The notes: generated from the sequence alone by a model not told the origin. 64,000 nucleotides of DNA from Alopecurus myosuroides (GCA_028641055.1 CM054059.1:49981682-50045681); one strand, 5' to 3'. Shown: positions 10,874 through 24,088, numbered from the stretch's first letter. Program-made: numbers and translations.

Positions 10874-12835
10874 TGTCGAGACATCGTAGTAGAGTTCATA
10901 GACGGGGGTGCCATGAGCTGATGTCTACGCACGCTTCTATTCTTTTAGACAGTGTTGGGCCTCCAAGTGCATAGGTTTGTAGAACAGCGGCAAGTTTCCC
11001 TTAAGTGGATCACCCAAGGTTTATCGAACTCAGGGAGGTAGAGGTCAAAGATATCCCTCTCAAGCAACCCTGCAATTAAGATACAAGAAGTCTCTTGTGT
11101 CCCCAACACACCCAATATACTTGTCAGGTATATAGGTGCACTAGTTCGGCGAAGAGATAGTGAAATGCGAGTAATATGGATGGTTATAAGTAATAATAGC
11201 AATTTTAAATAAATATGGCAGCAAGCAAACATGTAGCAGAACAGGCGGAAAACGGTGTTTCAATGCTTGGAAACAAGGCCTAGGGATCCTACTTTCACTA
11301 GTGGACACTCTCAACAATAATAACATAATTGAATGCATAAATATCTTCCCTTCACTATGCTACTCCGAACCACTCTCCGGTCGAATAACAAACACCACTT
11401 CATTGCGTAGGGCCGTAACAACACTCCTCAAGTTTGTATTCCCATGTCTAGTTAACCCCACGCTGTCACTATGAGCGCCCAGAAGGTACGAAGCAAACTC
11501 CACAATTTCATAGGGTCATCCAACACAAGATATAAATATCATGCTAAACCACACGGTGCACACACTGTCACCTTTACACCGTGATCAAAGTGTTTACGGA
11601 GATCTCATAACAAAACCACTTGAGTAGCATAATACATGAGGAGAAACATCTATTAATTCAACTAGATACAAAGCTCATGATCACATAAAGATCACACCAT
11701 GGGAGAGAGAGATGAACCACAAAGCTACCGGTAGAGCCCTTAGCCTCGGGGGAGAACTACTCCCTCCTCATCATAGGTGACAGCAACGGCTATGGAGATG
11801 GCGGTGAAGTTGATGGAGATGGGTTCCGGGGGCACTTCCCCGTCCCGGCAGGGTGCCAGAACAGAGATATGTCCCCCGAAGCTTGTCGGTGGCGGCGGCG
11901 GAGCTACGGATGTATTTTGTGGAAAAGGTCGATTCTTCTAGGGTTTTTGCATCGGAGGGATTATATAGGCGAAAGAGCAACATCGGTGGCGCCCGAGGGG
12001 CCCACACCACCTCCCGGCGCGGCTAGAAGGGAGCCCGCGCGAGGTGTGGGGGCTCCGAGGCCCCCCTCCGAGTCTCTTCGGAACTTCTGGATGCTTCCGG
12101 GGAAAATAGGAACTTCGGGATTATTGGGGTCCAATTCCGAGAATATTTCCAGAACAACTTTACTGAAATAAAAAACAGCAGCAAACAGGGAACTCACACT
12201 TGGCATCTTGTTAATAGGTTAGTCCCGAAAAACGTGTAAAAATGCTATAAAGAAGGGAGAAAACATGTAGCAATTGGCATAATATTATCATGGAGCATCA
12301 GAAATTATAGATACGTTGGAGACGTATCATGAGCCTACTGGTAGAACCGCGGGAGGGACGTGATAACACAAAAAACGAGAACACCGAGTTTGACCCAGGT
12401 TCAGTACGACGCAACTAGGCGACGTTCCTACTCCTGCAATCTCACTAAATCAGGGCTGAAGCCTGAAGTATACAAAGTACAATGTGAGTATGGTTTCGCT
12501 AACTCAGCGAGGATCAACTTCTCGGCGGGTTGGCTTCTAGCTAATTGTCTATCTGTTCTTGCTCCCGTCCAGCTTTATATAGATAGCCGGATTAGGGGTT
12601 ACAGAAAGGAAACCTAGAAGACTACGGAAAGTATCTAACTTGGAAAGTAAGGAATCCGTCTTCTCCTCCAAGCCGCACCACTTTGGGCCGTGGTCCGGGT
12701 TCTTCTAGAATCTGGCTTCCTACGCGTCAGCTTACTGGGCCGCCCAATGGACCTTAATCCATTACATGCAGGCCACCCTGATAATCCATCCTTTGGCATA
12801 TGTCAGACATAATCTTGGTTGGCATATATCCGACA
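10874..12835 (-). repeat. 3' LTR (minus sense) of the old Gypsy element, itself interrupted
   Basis: Matches 24108-24652 apart from about 8% substitutions. It is split at 10918/12335 by an Athila-like solo LTR with its target duplication. The boundary to the interior is CGACA|GTAGCCCCCAAG; read on the minus strand this gives a CTTGGGGGCTAC polypurine tract before TGTCGGATATATGCC. Confidence 0.9.
10919..12329 (-). repeat. Solo LTR of the Athila-like TGATACGTC family
   Basis: The 1411-bp block begins TGATGTCTACGCACGC and ends GACGTATCA on the plus strand, so its sense is minus. Perfect 5-bp target duplications TGAGC flank it (10914-10918 and 12330-12334). No internal sequence is present, so it formed by LTR-LTR recombination. 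It belongs to the same family as the LTRs at 34846, 38304 and 54218 but is clearly diverged from them. It post-dates the Gypsy element whose LTR it interrupts. Confidence 0.95.
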
Positions 12836-13397
12836 GTAGCCCCCAAGAAGAATTAAGACTTCATTTTGCCATTCCTCGTGGAATTGTATTCTTTTCTATG
12901 AATGTCGGCTTTCTGTCTTGATTATTCTTTCAGCAAAATTTCCCAATGCCAAACTCAGATTTGCCGAAATACGGCTTTTCTCCCACGAGCCTTCGTGGAG
13001 AAGGAACCTCATGACGCCAGCGATGAAATCCTGCCAATGTCATGGACGTTTGGGTTCAGTCAAAGCCTTAAACCTTATCCTCTAACAGATTCTCGTGCGA
13101 GAAACGAGGAGATAGCAATAATCACCCCGTCCCCTTGTTTCCCGCATTTTCGGGAGTAACACGCGTCGATCATCCAATGGCTAAAAAAGCCGTTGGAGCT
13201 AATCTCCGTGCCCCCTGGCTATAAATAGTCGTCTCGGGGTCTCCGGTCGCTCTTTCGCTATCATCTTCCTCCTCAAGCCCCCTGAGCTCCAGAGCACTTA
13301 GCGCCCAGGGAGCCCAAGTCCTAGAGAACGTGTCGAGCTCCCCGAGCCTTCACGAGAAAACATTGGTGGTTCAGTTTCTCGTCCGCACCGCCCAAAG
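12836..13397. other. Gypsy spacer and promoter region of the antisense gene
   Basis: Adjacent to the polypurine tract. No coding frame on the minus strand. A plus-strand TATAAATA box lies at 13220-13227, followed by a CT-rich leader, and would serve the antisense gene that starts at 13398. Confidence 0.5.
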
Positions 13398-16300
13398 ATG
13401 GTCACTGGAGACTCTCCACGCACCACAGATTCTGCGAGCGCCACCGTCGAAATCGAGTACATCATGAACGACTTGGATCCCCTCTTCGATTCTACTCCGC
13501 GCACTGCCACGAGCGTGCCATAGGGAGCTACCAGCGAACCGGCGGGCGGGAATCCGCCTCCCATAGTCGGAAACATGCCACCACCACCGACCACTCCTCC
13601 CCCTCCTCCATTCCCCGAGACTACGGAGGAGGAAATACTTCTCGCGGCGGCAAGGACGTCGCCGCTTCCGCCACTGCCGGAGGCGAGGAAGAAGGAGAGG
13701 AGAATGCCGGCAATTGGAGCTACTGCAATGTGGCTCCGTACCTTCTCCCGGCAAAGGAGAATGACGGCTTCGTGCTGAAGGACAAATGGCGGGTGGGCGA
13801 AGACGACGTCGAGCCGTCTCCACAACCCGACGAACGCGTGCTTCTGGCGTCCCATATCAACAGAGGTATGGGCTTTCCGCCTTCCGCATTTTTCTGCCAG
13901 GTCTTGGACCATTAAAAAATCCAACCACATAATCTTCCGCCAAATTCCATTCTATATTTATCCGGATTCCAGGCCCTCGTTGAGGGTTACTTAGGGATAG
14001 AACCCCGCCTGGATTTCTTCCAATATTGTTTTAATGTAAAACGCAACACCTCTGAGGGTATACCTCTGACTTGCGGAACCATCTCGTTCAACCTCCGTAG
14101 GCATAGGGAGGATTGGTTCCCCCAAGATCAAAACCTCCGAGTCCGTCAAATGCTGGATGGGCTCTTTTTTCTATCATGCGGATGATTCGTTTCCTGGAAA
14201 GAAAATGGGCATTCCGCCTTTCGTCAATTCTACGGCCATGCCCCAAGACAATTGGGCGTTGGACGCGGTCCAGGTTCTGCCTCCAGACCTGATGAGAATC
14301 AAGAGGCAAATAGCCAAACTCGTCTCTTACACTCCTCCGTTAACCGGCATCGACACAATCATATGCTGGTTCGGAAGGCGGATTCAGCCCCTTGCTTATC
14401 GCGGAAAACGGCTCATGTGTGAATACACGGGCCCGGATGATGCGATGAGGGCAACGAAGAGCGCTTTGAATAAGAAAGAGTTCAAAATGAGTGTGAACCA
14501 ACTCGTCTCTACTCGTGAGCAATACGAGGAGAGCCGCGAAATGTATCACGCGAAGAACCCTGCTCCCAAGGTATGTTTTTTGTCATTTGGGGAATTTCTT
14601 GAGTTCCGTTTTTTCTCAGATGTTTATACTAATCCGGAATTTGAGTTATTTCTTTTTCAGTTCCTCGAACTTGCTGAAAGCGAGTTTGCCTCTGATGAAG
14701 AGTTGGCTACGCTACAAGCCAATTTTCAGTCTGGTGGGCGGAAGCGCAAGAAGGCATCTGCCAGCCAAGAAGTCATCGACCTTGACAGTGTGCCCGTCGC
14801 CACTTCCAGGTAAAAACCCGGAATTTTTATATTTGCATTCTTTTTTCAGCATGTTCTTCTTTCTCAAAATCTCAATCTCAGATTTTCTTTCTTTTTTTAT
14901 TTTCTAGCCTTGCCCCTACCACCTTGAAGGGAAAAGGCCGGAAGAAAATGAAAGTTGCTGCCCACAGAGGAGCAAAGTTGTCTCCCGCTATTGCCCCAGA
15001 TACTCCAATGGCAGCTGGAGAAGATAACTCGGCTGCTCGGGAGGAGCCTCTGCAGTCCAGCCAGCCCGTTGCATCCGACTCAGATGCGCGGGAAAGGGCG
15101 GCGCGTGATGAAGTTGGGCCTTCTAATCTTCCCAAGGAAGAGACCATCCCCACCTTTGATGAAAAGTTCAAGGTAAAGCAAGAAGATTGTTTTGACGAAC
15201 ACGGGTATATTCATCCGTGGGCGAAAAAACTCTTTTCCCGAGCTCCCTTGGTTCGTCCTTGGCCAAAATCCGGCCTAGTTGTACGGAATAATTACGTGTT
15301 CTCGCCTCGCCAGGTTATACAAGGCGACATCTACCACATGCGGATTACCTTTACGTAATACTCCAAGGAATTCTCCGAGGATCTCGCTGGTTTGCAGAGG
15401 ATGAGCAAGGTAAACACCTCTAGCCCCCAAGTATTAAGACAAATCTATTCTTTCTGTTTTTGCCTTAATGCTTTTCTCTTTTGCCTGCTTATTTTTGACT
15501 AAGCAAATTTTCCTTTGTCTATTTCTCGGCAAACCGCCAAGAACATAAATGTCGAAGTTTTCGACAATCTTACCATTATGAACCAAGAGGTTAGATATCT
15601 TCTTGGTATTCTTAATGACAAAGACTCGGGATGGGCCACAGTTTAGCAGCAGCTGAAGGATACAGCAGGTAAATGTCTTTCTCCATTCTTATTGTTGTTT
15701 TTATGAATTTTTTCTAAGTCCTTTTCCGAGTTTTGAACTCTTAAATTTTCATTCTTTTTAGCTTCTTTGGCTAAAGCCAAACAAATTGCTAAAGATTTTG
15801 GCAATGCTGAAACCCTCCGCAAGGAAAATTCAGAACTTTACAAGATGACTGTAAAGCTCCAAAAATACCTGGAGGCGAGCCAACTGGCCATTGGTCTGGC
15901 CGAGTCCCGAGCTTCTTATCAAGCTGAGAAGGATAAGGCGACTATCCGGGACTTGGAGAATGCCCTCAACCAACGCCTTGTAGAAGGCGTTGAGATGGAT
16001 AAAATTCTCGGTAAGTTTTGTTTCTTTACCAAGTTTTTTCTTATACTTTTGCAGTACGCCTCCCTTTTCCTCCTTTTGTGTTTTCTAACCTTTATTGGTT
16101 TTTTGAACAGAAGGGAATCCTTTGCTCACCCGGATTGACAGAATCCAGGCTTTCAGGAAAATCGTCTCCGAGCTGAAGAATGCTAGGATGCTACTTATTA
16201 CTAAGTGCATTCCAGACAAAGTTGGTGATTACTCGGAAGTCAGCAAACTTCCGGAATCCATTGAAGAGGTGGCAAACCAGAGCGAGTCCTGGCTCCAATC

Positions 16301-16571
16301 TTCCGCCCGAGGTGGTGCGTGCATGGTCATTGGACTGATGTGTATGCATTACACCACCTCGAAGTCCTGGCGTGTTGCTACCGGTATCCCGCAAGGATAT
16401 ACGAAAGCTCAGAGGGCGGAAATCTTCGAGTCAGTCAAGGGGCAAGCCTCCAAGATTTCTCGGATGGTTTCTACCTCCATGTTCTACCCATAGGAAGAGA
16501 TTCCGAAGACGCCGGAGAACTCGAGTGACAACGACGAGGAGGACAATGAGGAGTATGAGGACGCCGTCTAG
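13398..16571 (+). pseudogene. Antisense extra ORF of the old Gypsy element, multi-exon (broken)
   Basis: This gene is opposite to pol. It starts MVTGDSPRTTDSAS, runs through a Pro-rich stretch and then a segment with FPPSAFFCQVLDH, YLGIEPRLDFFQYCFNV, CWFGRRIQPLAYRGKRLM and CEYTGPDDAMR. That matches the gypsy-type Transposase_28 pattern also seen in the element at 39601. Several GT-AG introns are visible, for example 14572-14660 (AAG|GTATG ... TTTTTCAG|TTC), and the later exons encode a coiled-coil-like region (16000s) and an acidic tail, ending in TAG at 16569. An in-frame TAG near 13521, a frameshift near 13700 and a stop after QVLDH show decay. Antisense extra ORFs are known in Tat-lineage elements; the protein function is unknown. 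Confidence 0.75.
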
Positions 16572-17181
16572 TTCCCGCGTAGCCAGTCGAGAAAATAGAA
16601 GAATTAATATTCTTACAATGTAATATCAATTGTAATGCATTCCATCTTTTGTATAAACAAGCACTTATCCTTTTGCAGTAAAATTTGAAGTCTTTGCAAA
16701 GTTTTTTAGAGTTTTAATTCCTTTCCTTCTAAGTTATCTGGTTTGTATGCTTTAACATTCCTTAGCGTTGAAGTGGCTCAAAACTATGTAATGTTCATGC
16801 CAAGTCTGACTGGGTTCAGACCTATCAGCCAAAACTCGGAGTCAAGGATTATACTTAGGAACTTTTACTTACTAATTCTAGTGACCCAACACAAACAATC
16901 AGATAATACTTAGGAAAAATAAGGAATTTAAAAAGTACGAACCGCAGGCACACAGGCACAATGTGGGGTTCTTAAGCCTCCTTAGGCTAAAAAGCATTCA
17001 GTTTTTATAACTCCAAGCACGCAGGCACAATTCGGGTTAACATTGAAGCTAAATTGGAAGATCGTTGGGAAATAGATAAGACGGAAATATGCTTAGCACA
17101 GTAAAACAAAAAAAAACAATAATGCATGAATTTCTGACTACTTTATTTCATGATCTCAATGATGTTTACATAGAATTTGAA
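16572..17181. other. Spacer between the convergent antisense gene and pol
   Basis: AT-rich. No coding frame on either strand. It is the 3' flank of both the antisense gene and integrase and probably holds both polyadenylation regions. A CGCAGGCACA(C)AGGCACAA-like motif appears twice (near 16944 and 17019). Confidence 0.5.
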
Positions 17182-18414
17182 CTAAGTGTAAAAGGGACGT
17201 AACTGCTGGATGCTCCAGGGCCTCTTTGTCTCTCCTAGTTCTACATCTATCTTTTTTTTTCTCTTGCGATTCGGATTTTTCGGATCATCTTCCGTATCTC
17301 GAATCACTACAAGGTAATATAATCCATTTTTCATAGCTTTGCTGATGACAAATGGTCCCTCCCAGATTGGGGATAATTTGTGCTTCCTATCTTGTACCAA
17401 TCTTAGCACCAAATCACCTTCTTTGAAAGAACGGTGTTTGATTTTCTGACTATGATAACGTCGCAATCCTTGATGATAAATGGCGGATCTTTGTAGCACA
17501 AACTCTCCTTCTTCTTCTAAGATATCGAAGGCATCCTGTCGTGCGTTTTCGGCATCGGAGTCATCGTGCGCCTGCACTCTTGGGCTATCATGGATCATGT
17601 CTGTAGAAAGCACTGCTTCTGCACCATAAACCAGGAAAAAATGCGTTTGCCCTGTTGATCTATTCGGCATCGTTCGAATACTCCACAACACAGAAGGTAA
17701 TTCTTCTACCCATGCTCCAGCTACTCTATGAAGAGGAGATTCAAGCCTTGGGCGGATTCCTTGTAGTATCGAACTATTCATTCGTTCGACCTGGCCATTG
17801 GATTGTGGGTGTGCCACAGATGCGAGATCTAGGCGAATTCCCGTTTGTCGGCAATACTTTTCCAACTCTCCAATTGAGAATTTTGTCCCGTTATCCGTGA
17901 TTATGCTATGTGGAACGCCGTATCGCATGACTACATCAATGACGAAATTTCTGGCATTCACACCGTCAAGTTTTTTGATGGGTTTCGCTTCCACCCACTT
18001 GGTATACTTATATACTACAACAAGTAGATGTGTGAGCCCGCCTTTGGCACTTTTGAACGGTCCCATAATATCTAGCCCCCAGACCGCAAATGGTCATGTT
18101 ATGGGGATAGTTTTGAGTGCTTGGGCTGACATATTCGTCTGTTTGGCGTAATACTGGCATCCAGCACATGTATTCACTATGTGCTCCGCGTGTGTCTTGG
18201 CTGTGAGCCAGAAAACCCGTGCACAGAATGCTTTTTTAACTATGCTTTTTGATTGAGCATGATGTCCGTAATCTCCTGCATGGATTTCCTGTAGAATTTC
18301 TCGTCCTTCTTCTGGCGAAATACATCGCTGAAAAATTCCGATAGTACTGCGGTTATACATGCAACCATTGATTACCGTGTATCCTTTACCTCGGCGTTGC
18401 ATCTGCCTTTGCAA
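17182..18414 (-). pseudogene. pol: Gypsy integrase of the old Tat element
   Basis: The N-terminal H2C2 zinc domain is in 18414-18094 (HAGDYGHHAQSK ... CAGCQYYAKQT). The catalytic core follows in 18066-17182 with GLDIMGPF (first Asp, just upstream of the open stretch), ITDNGTKFS (second Asp) and SNGQVERMN (Glu). The C-terminal part has the KHKLSPIWEGPFVI motif usual for gypsy integrases, ending RPWSIQQLRPFYT. The two stretches are in one frame separated by a TGA that replaces the expected Trp before PFAVWGLD, a G-to-A type nonsense change. No chromodomain is visible after the core, as expected for the Tat group. Confidence 0.9.
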
Positions 18415-18474
18415 GACTTCGACTGCTTCATTTGGGAAGTTCTGATTAACTAAGAAGTTTAAGTATGGAATTGT

Positions 18475-19444
18475 CTAATCCAGGTTAACAAGCAATACTT
18501 CTATTGTCTCGGAAACTAGAGGATAATCAACATCTCCGCCTTTTATTGATGGTTCATGCAAATGTTGGACGAACACACCAGGTGGTAGGGCTTTCACTCT
18601 TTCCGAGCCCATGCGAGCTAGAGCATCCGCGTTCCAATTTTCTTTCCTTTTGATGTGAAGTACTTCAAATCCTAGGAAGAAAATGGCGAACTCTTCAATT
18701 GTTCTCTGATATTCGGCCATAATGGGGCTTTTAGCATCCCATGTTTGGTTTAGCTGATGCTTTACCAAGTCCGAGTCACCATATAAAAGTATACACTTGA
18801 CACCTATCTCCTTTGCAATATGCAAGCCATGGAGCAAAGCTTTATATGCTGCCACATTTTTGCTGGCGTTGAAGTGTATTTGTAATACATATTCCATTAT
18901 GTCGCCTTTTGGAGATTTAAGCACTACACCAGCTCCAGCGCCTCCTTTCATTTTGGATCCATCGAAATGCATGATCCAATATTCTGACTCCGGCATTGGT
19001 GTATTTTCCATTGCTTATGTCCAACCAGCCACGAAATCTGCCAACGCCTGGGATTTAATTGTCGTCCGGGGTTGGTACTTAATATCGAACGCAGCAAGCT
19101 CAATGCCCCATTTTGGCTACTCTGCCTGCTGCGTACGCATTGTTTATAATATCCCCTAGTGGTGCTTTGCTTACCACTGTTATGGAATATCCTTGGAAAT
19201 AATGATGGAGTTTTCGAGATGCGAAAAATACGCCATATGCCAGCTTTTGAAAATGTGGGTACCTTTGCTTTGATTCGGAGAATACCTTGCTGACGTAATA
19301 CGCCGAATGTTGATCTAGAATACTTTGATCGTCTTTCCGTCTTCCCACGATTATCATTGCGCTAATAACCCTGTGAATTGTTGTAAGATACAGTAACATG
19401 GGTTCTTCGTCTTTTGGTGATGCCAAAATCGGAGCTTTCATCAA
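18475..19444 (-). pseudogene. pol: Two RNase H domains of the old Tat element
   Basis: 19444-19100 is the gypsy RNase H that follows RT (MLLYLTTIHRVISAMI, YYVSKVFSESKQRYP, KLHHYFQGY). 19011-18475 is a second, archaeal-type RNase H with IMHFDGSK (Asp), AYKALLHGLHIA (the usual Glu is Lys here), YGDSDLVKHQLN (Asp) and WNADALARMGS (Asp). Possession of this second RNase H is a recognised feature of the Tat lineage. A one-base frameshift near 19120 and a TAA before MENTPMPESEY interrupt the frame. The Glu-to-Lys change in the second domain would itself damage catalysis. Confidence 0.85.
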
Positions 19445-19643
19445 GGTTTCCTTTAACTGAGTTAATGCTTAATCCGCCTCTTCTGTCCATTCAAATTTGT
19501 CGGATTTCTTCAACAATTTGTATAATGGCAGAGCTTTTTCACCAAGCCGTCTTATAAACCTGCTAACGGCGGCTGCAGAACCCGTCAATCTTTGGACATC
19601 TTTTAGGCATGTGGGACTTGTGATGTTCAAGGTTTACCTCTAT

Positions 19644-20363
19644 TCATCTGTGAGAAACGATAAAACCCAGAAGCTTTCCTGAGGGAACCCCAAATATGCA
19701 CTTTAATGGATTCAAATTCATTTTATAAGTGCGCAAGTTTTTGAAGGTTTCTCGTAGATCTTCAAGGAGTGTATCCTTTTCCTTGGAAACAACAGAAATA
19801 TCATCCACGTAAACATGGACGTTTTTGCCAATTTGACTATGCAAGCATCTTTGCATGCAACACTGGTATGTTGCACCGGGGTTCTTCAAGCCAAAAGGCA
19901 TGGTTATGTAATAGTATGTTCCATATGGGGTTATGAAAGAAGTTTTTATTTGGTCTTCTTCCTTCATACGTATTTGATGGTACCCGGAATAAGCATTCAA
20001 AAAGCATAAAAGCTCAGAGCCAGCAGTGGCATCTATTATTTGATCGATTCGCGGTAACACGAACCTATCTTTTGGACACAACTTGTTCAAGCCGGTATAA
20101 TCTATACACATCCTAAGAACAATAATATCCTTCTTCGGGGCTAATACTGGGTTCGCAGACCAATCGGTATGTATAACTTCCCGGATAAAATCAGCTGCTA
20201 AAAGACGGATAATTTCCTTGCCTATAGCCTTCCGCCTTCTTCCATCAAACCGACGGAGACCTTGTTTGACGGGTTTTGTTCCTGGAATTACTTTGAGTTG
20301 GTGCTCAGCAAGTTCCCTGGGCACACCTGGCATATCAGCAGGACACCAGGAGAAAATGTCCAA
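19644..20363 (-). pseudogene. pol: Reverse transcriptase of the old Tat element
   Basis: Clear gypsy RT: KPVKQGLRRFDGRRRKAI, IREVIHTDWSANPVL, RMCIDYTGLNK, LPRIDQIIDATAGSELLCFL with the position of the first catalytic Asp changed to Asn (LNAYSGYHQI instead of LDAYSGYHQI), MPFGLKNPGATYQ, and YVDDISV with the two catalytic Asp of the YVDD box. The frame is open for 239 codons and ends at GFIVSHR. It follows the gag-protease frame across a stop near 20408. Confidence 0.9.
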
Positions 20364-20410
20364 GTTCTCATGTAGGAACTTGATGAGTGCGCTTTCTATT
20401 TGTCAATCAT

Positions 20411-22144
20411 TCATGTCCCCACTACGACAAAAAAATTCGGATCTTTGGGGTCTAGGATGACCTGTCTTGTATTCTCCGGGGCTTTGAAACTATATGTCGG
20501 CTTCTGGCTTTCTTTTCCTGCCAGCATTTCTATCGGCGATACTTCCTTAGCTAACTTCTTTAGTTCTTCCTTCTGAATCACCTGTTCGGCACAAAGGACA
20601 TTTCCTTTCTCCATCTCGTTCGCCAATTTGAAGTCACCCGATATGGTGATTACTCCTCCTTTTGGCCCTGACATCTTCAGCTTGTTATAAATATAACATG
20701 ATCTTGCCATGAATTTGGCGAAAGCCGGACGTCCGAGTATTGCATGATAAACACTTTTGAATGACACCACCTCGAATGAGATCCTTTCCTGATGGAAGTG
20801 TTCCCTCTTTCCAAAGGTTACGTCTAGGGAAATTTCTCCTAGGGATTGTGCTTGTCTGCCAGGAACAATACCATGGAAACGTATGTTACTGTGATTGAGT
20901 TGTGTCTCGGAGATGTGTAGCTGCTTCAATGTACTTAAGTAAATGATATTGATACTAGATCCTCCATCCATCAGCACTCTTTTGAGCCTAGTGTTTTGAA
21001 CAATAGGGATTACGACCAAAGCATGTGTGTCGGGTTCTGGGATGTTTCCGGGATGATCAGACTGATCCCATGTAATTGGCGTATTTGAATACTTCAAGTA
21101 CTTTGGGGTTGGAGGTACAACCGCGTTAATTTCTCGAAGTGTTCTTTTCGCCTGTTTAGCTGAGGGAGTTACCAGGAAAGTTAGGTTACATTCTCTTTCA
21201 ACTCTCGGGAATTTTGGCTCACCTTTCCGTTGTTGTTCCTGGATTTTATCATCAGAGTCCGACTCACATTCTTCTTTTTCAGCTTCCGGCTTTTGCTTGT
21301 TGAACTTTCGTTCGGAATTCTTTCCTTTGTTCCCGGATCCTGCAGTGTTTTTCATGTTCTTACTTAGGCGACACTGCGCATTGGTATGGGTAGGCTTCCC
21401 AAATTGCGAATGGTGGACACCATTTTCCGACTTAATCTTTTCCCATTCTTCTTTATAATAGGAGGTGGGCTCTGTGTTTTTGCCTTTCCATCTGCTGCCA
21501 TTATCCTTTCCAAAGGTTAAGTTTACTTCTTTGGTTTTTGGTTGTTCTTCTGGAGTAGCCTTCTTTTCGGAGCGAGACGCCTTTTTGGCTTGAACCAAAG
21601 CATCAATATTTCCATCACTTGATCTGATATCATCTTCGGCCGCTGCATGCTCATTGGCGGTGGTAAGCATAGATCCGAGATCTTTGTGCTCTTTCGAACC
21701 AACCATGAACGGTACGAGGCCGGGTTTCAGGCCGTTGATGAAAGCATGCATTCCTTGTACATCACTTACTCTAGAGCAACTATTCTTCATTGCAGTCCAT
21801 CTTGAGATAAAGTCGACATACGACTCATCCTCATATTGCACGCAACGGTTCAGCTGGTTAATACTCTTAGTGCGTTTGTACGTGCCCCGGAAGTGCTGAG
21901 CGAATACTCTAGCCACATCTTCCCATTTGTACACTGTTCTTGACAGTAGCCCGTTGATCCAATCTCTCGCTCCATCCAATAACATTAGGGGAATAAACTT
22001 TACAGCCTCTAAATCTGTCCCTTTATTGATCTGGACGGCAGTATAGTAATCTGAAAGCCATGTATCCGAGTTAGTACTTCTGGTATACTTTTGATAAGGT
22101 GGACCAACTTTGGCAAAGCCAGAGTGTAGACTGATTCTTCGCAT
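20411..22144 (-). pseudogene. gag: Gag C-terminal part and aspartic protease of the old Tat element
   Basis: The first ~180 residues are the retrotransposon gag core (AVKFIPLMLLDGARDWINGL, WEDVARVFAQHFRGTYKR, RWTAMKNSCSRVSDVQGMHAFINGLK). A Lys/Glu-rich linker follows; only one CxxC-like remnant of a zinc knuckle is seen. The aspartic protease begins around residue 380 with RVLMDGGSSINIIY, the DGG version of the DTG active site common in Tat elements, and contains ILGRPAFAKFMA. The open frame stops just before RT. Confidence 0.85.
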
Positions 22145-24087
22145 CCTGTCAGTGAAACACTTAGGTCCAAAGTATAGATCATTTATTTTCGCCTTATCGA
22201 CGTGTGCGGAATATCTTCCAACTGAATGGACATAAGGGGATCTGCTCCGTTCTGGTCCATTGTTGCACGAGTGCGTTCTTCTGGGATTATCCCTATTGCG
22301 TCTGTTGTCGTGTCCTTTGGACTAAGGTGGAGTTCTACTCCTTGGTCTTAATTTGTTCCTAGGAGGAGTAGAGGATCTCTCACGCCTGTGAGGATTGTCA
22401 TATCTTCCGGCTTTATCAGCTGGGCGTCTCGGAGGCGGCATTACTTTTCCATCTTTTCGGCTTTGTTCCTCCCGTTCTTTGTAGTCATGGGGATTATTTC
22501 CACCTTTCGGCAGATGGGATCCCGTTTTGGATGCTGCATCCTTCTTACCCGGGATTTTCTTGTCCTTCTTAGGATCTCCATTCTTTTCCTTAGAATCGAC
22601 TGAATCTCTAGGTTCACCAGGTTCAGGTGCTCCAGCGGCGCATGTGGCAGTTTTGCATAGGGCTGAGTCATCATGTAACTTCCCTGATTGTGTTTGTCCT
22701 CGATGTTGCTGTTGTAATGCTTTTCCTAGGAAAGCATACACTCCCTGAAGTTTTTCATCGTTGGAGTACAAATTGTCATTAAGGATGTCAAACGCGGCTT
22801 CCGCGTTTTTGGCTATGGTTTTGTATATGTGTTCGCCCTTGGCATTAGTGTCGTTAACCTGCCTTTGCCAAGAAGGGTTTTCAAACTTCTTTCTTGGTGG
22901 CAGTTCATCCGGTTTTGAAATTCCGGGTAACCGCGTAGGTTTAATTCCAGATCTATTCCTTCTCTCGTATCCTCTATTTCTTCATGCTGCAATTTAATGT
23001 CAGCCTCGGTTTTGATGAGGTTTTTCCGAGCGCGGAATAGATGTTGTTGCTGCCGTTGTAGAGCTTGTCCCCTAGCTTCCATCACTTCCGGGGGCTCGTC
23101 TCGTGCCACCGGGGTTTGAATCAAATCAATTTCATCCTGTTCTGACATTTGTGGAACGGGGATTTCATTATTTTCTTCTCCGCGGGTTTGACTCTGCTGC
23201 TTCCTCCTACTTCCAGGTTTTGGTTGGCAATGTCTGCCAATTTTTCCATTTTTTTCTTCTAGAGTTTATATTGGAGTTTCTTAGCAGACTTCTTTTTCTT
23301 TTTGGAAGAAGGAGGTCTCTTGCTAGGTTCTTCCTCCGTCAATTCTCTGACATCAAGGTATGTTGGGCTAGCTTCGCCATCCTCTTTTTCCTCATCTGGA
23401 GGAGGTGTTTTGGGATCTTCATCTTCCTCAGCATCCGGATTTTCAGTCGGTTTTGCCATAAGTACTTCATGAAAACTCCCTTGCATAGATTTGACCTTTC
23501 TTTCGACAGCGTCTTCGTCTTCAGAATCTATGTCTTCAGATCCGGATTCTGACTCCAATCTTTCTTCTATAGCAGCCAATACAGAGTCGGCTTCCGAGTT
23601 CGTCGTCTGGTCGACGGATGTCGGATCTTCCACTTTTTCTGTGGGATCATGGTTTTCTGCCGTTTCCACAGTATTTTCGTCCTTCGTGTTCTCAGCGATC
23701 TTAGACTTCACCATACCAATGAAGTTGGATATGGTTGGAGGCACCTCCTGGGAGGCGGTAAATCCATATATATTTTGGCGGTATGCAAGTATGGATTCTT
23801 GATCTGGTCCTATGTATGAATAGGGCAAATCTGAGCAAATCCGGCATTTAAGCCTTCATCTATTGGTCATAGGGCGGGTGGGATAAAATTACTTCCACCA
23901 CGGAATCCCATAGCTTCTGTTGTTAAACCGATAAAAATATTAGTAGATCCAATCGGTAAAACGCATACACTTACCAGGTGATTCCGTGCCGGCATATACG
24001 ATCCATTGTCGAGGAAGCGTCCGACAGTAATCGAGCTGCCGATTCCGCCGAGTATTCCCGATCGAAACGTGACTCCTGACGCCGCTG
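22145..24087 (-). pseudogene. gag: Gag N-terminal region and leader of the old Tat element
   Basis: Several open pieces on the minus strand (23828-23259, 23148-22813, 22771-22322) encode a charged, low-complexity protein rich in Glu, Asp, Lys and Arg, for example KRPPSSKKKKKSAKK, and later RRERSSTPPRNKLRPRSRTPP. They lie between the primer binding site and the gag core and are separated by stops, so they look like a decayed N-terminal gag. No recognisable domain is visible. Confidence 0.6.
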
Positions 24088-24088
24088 C

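Noticed and set aside
13298..13930. 210-codon minus-strand open frame, Gly-rich
   Set aside because: It is the mirror of the Pro-rich N-terminal part of the antisense extra gene on the plus strand and has no recognisable domain.
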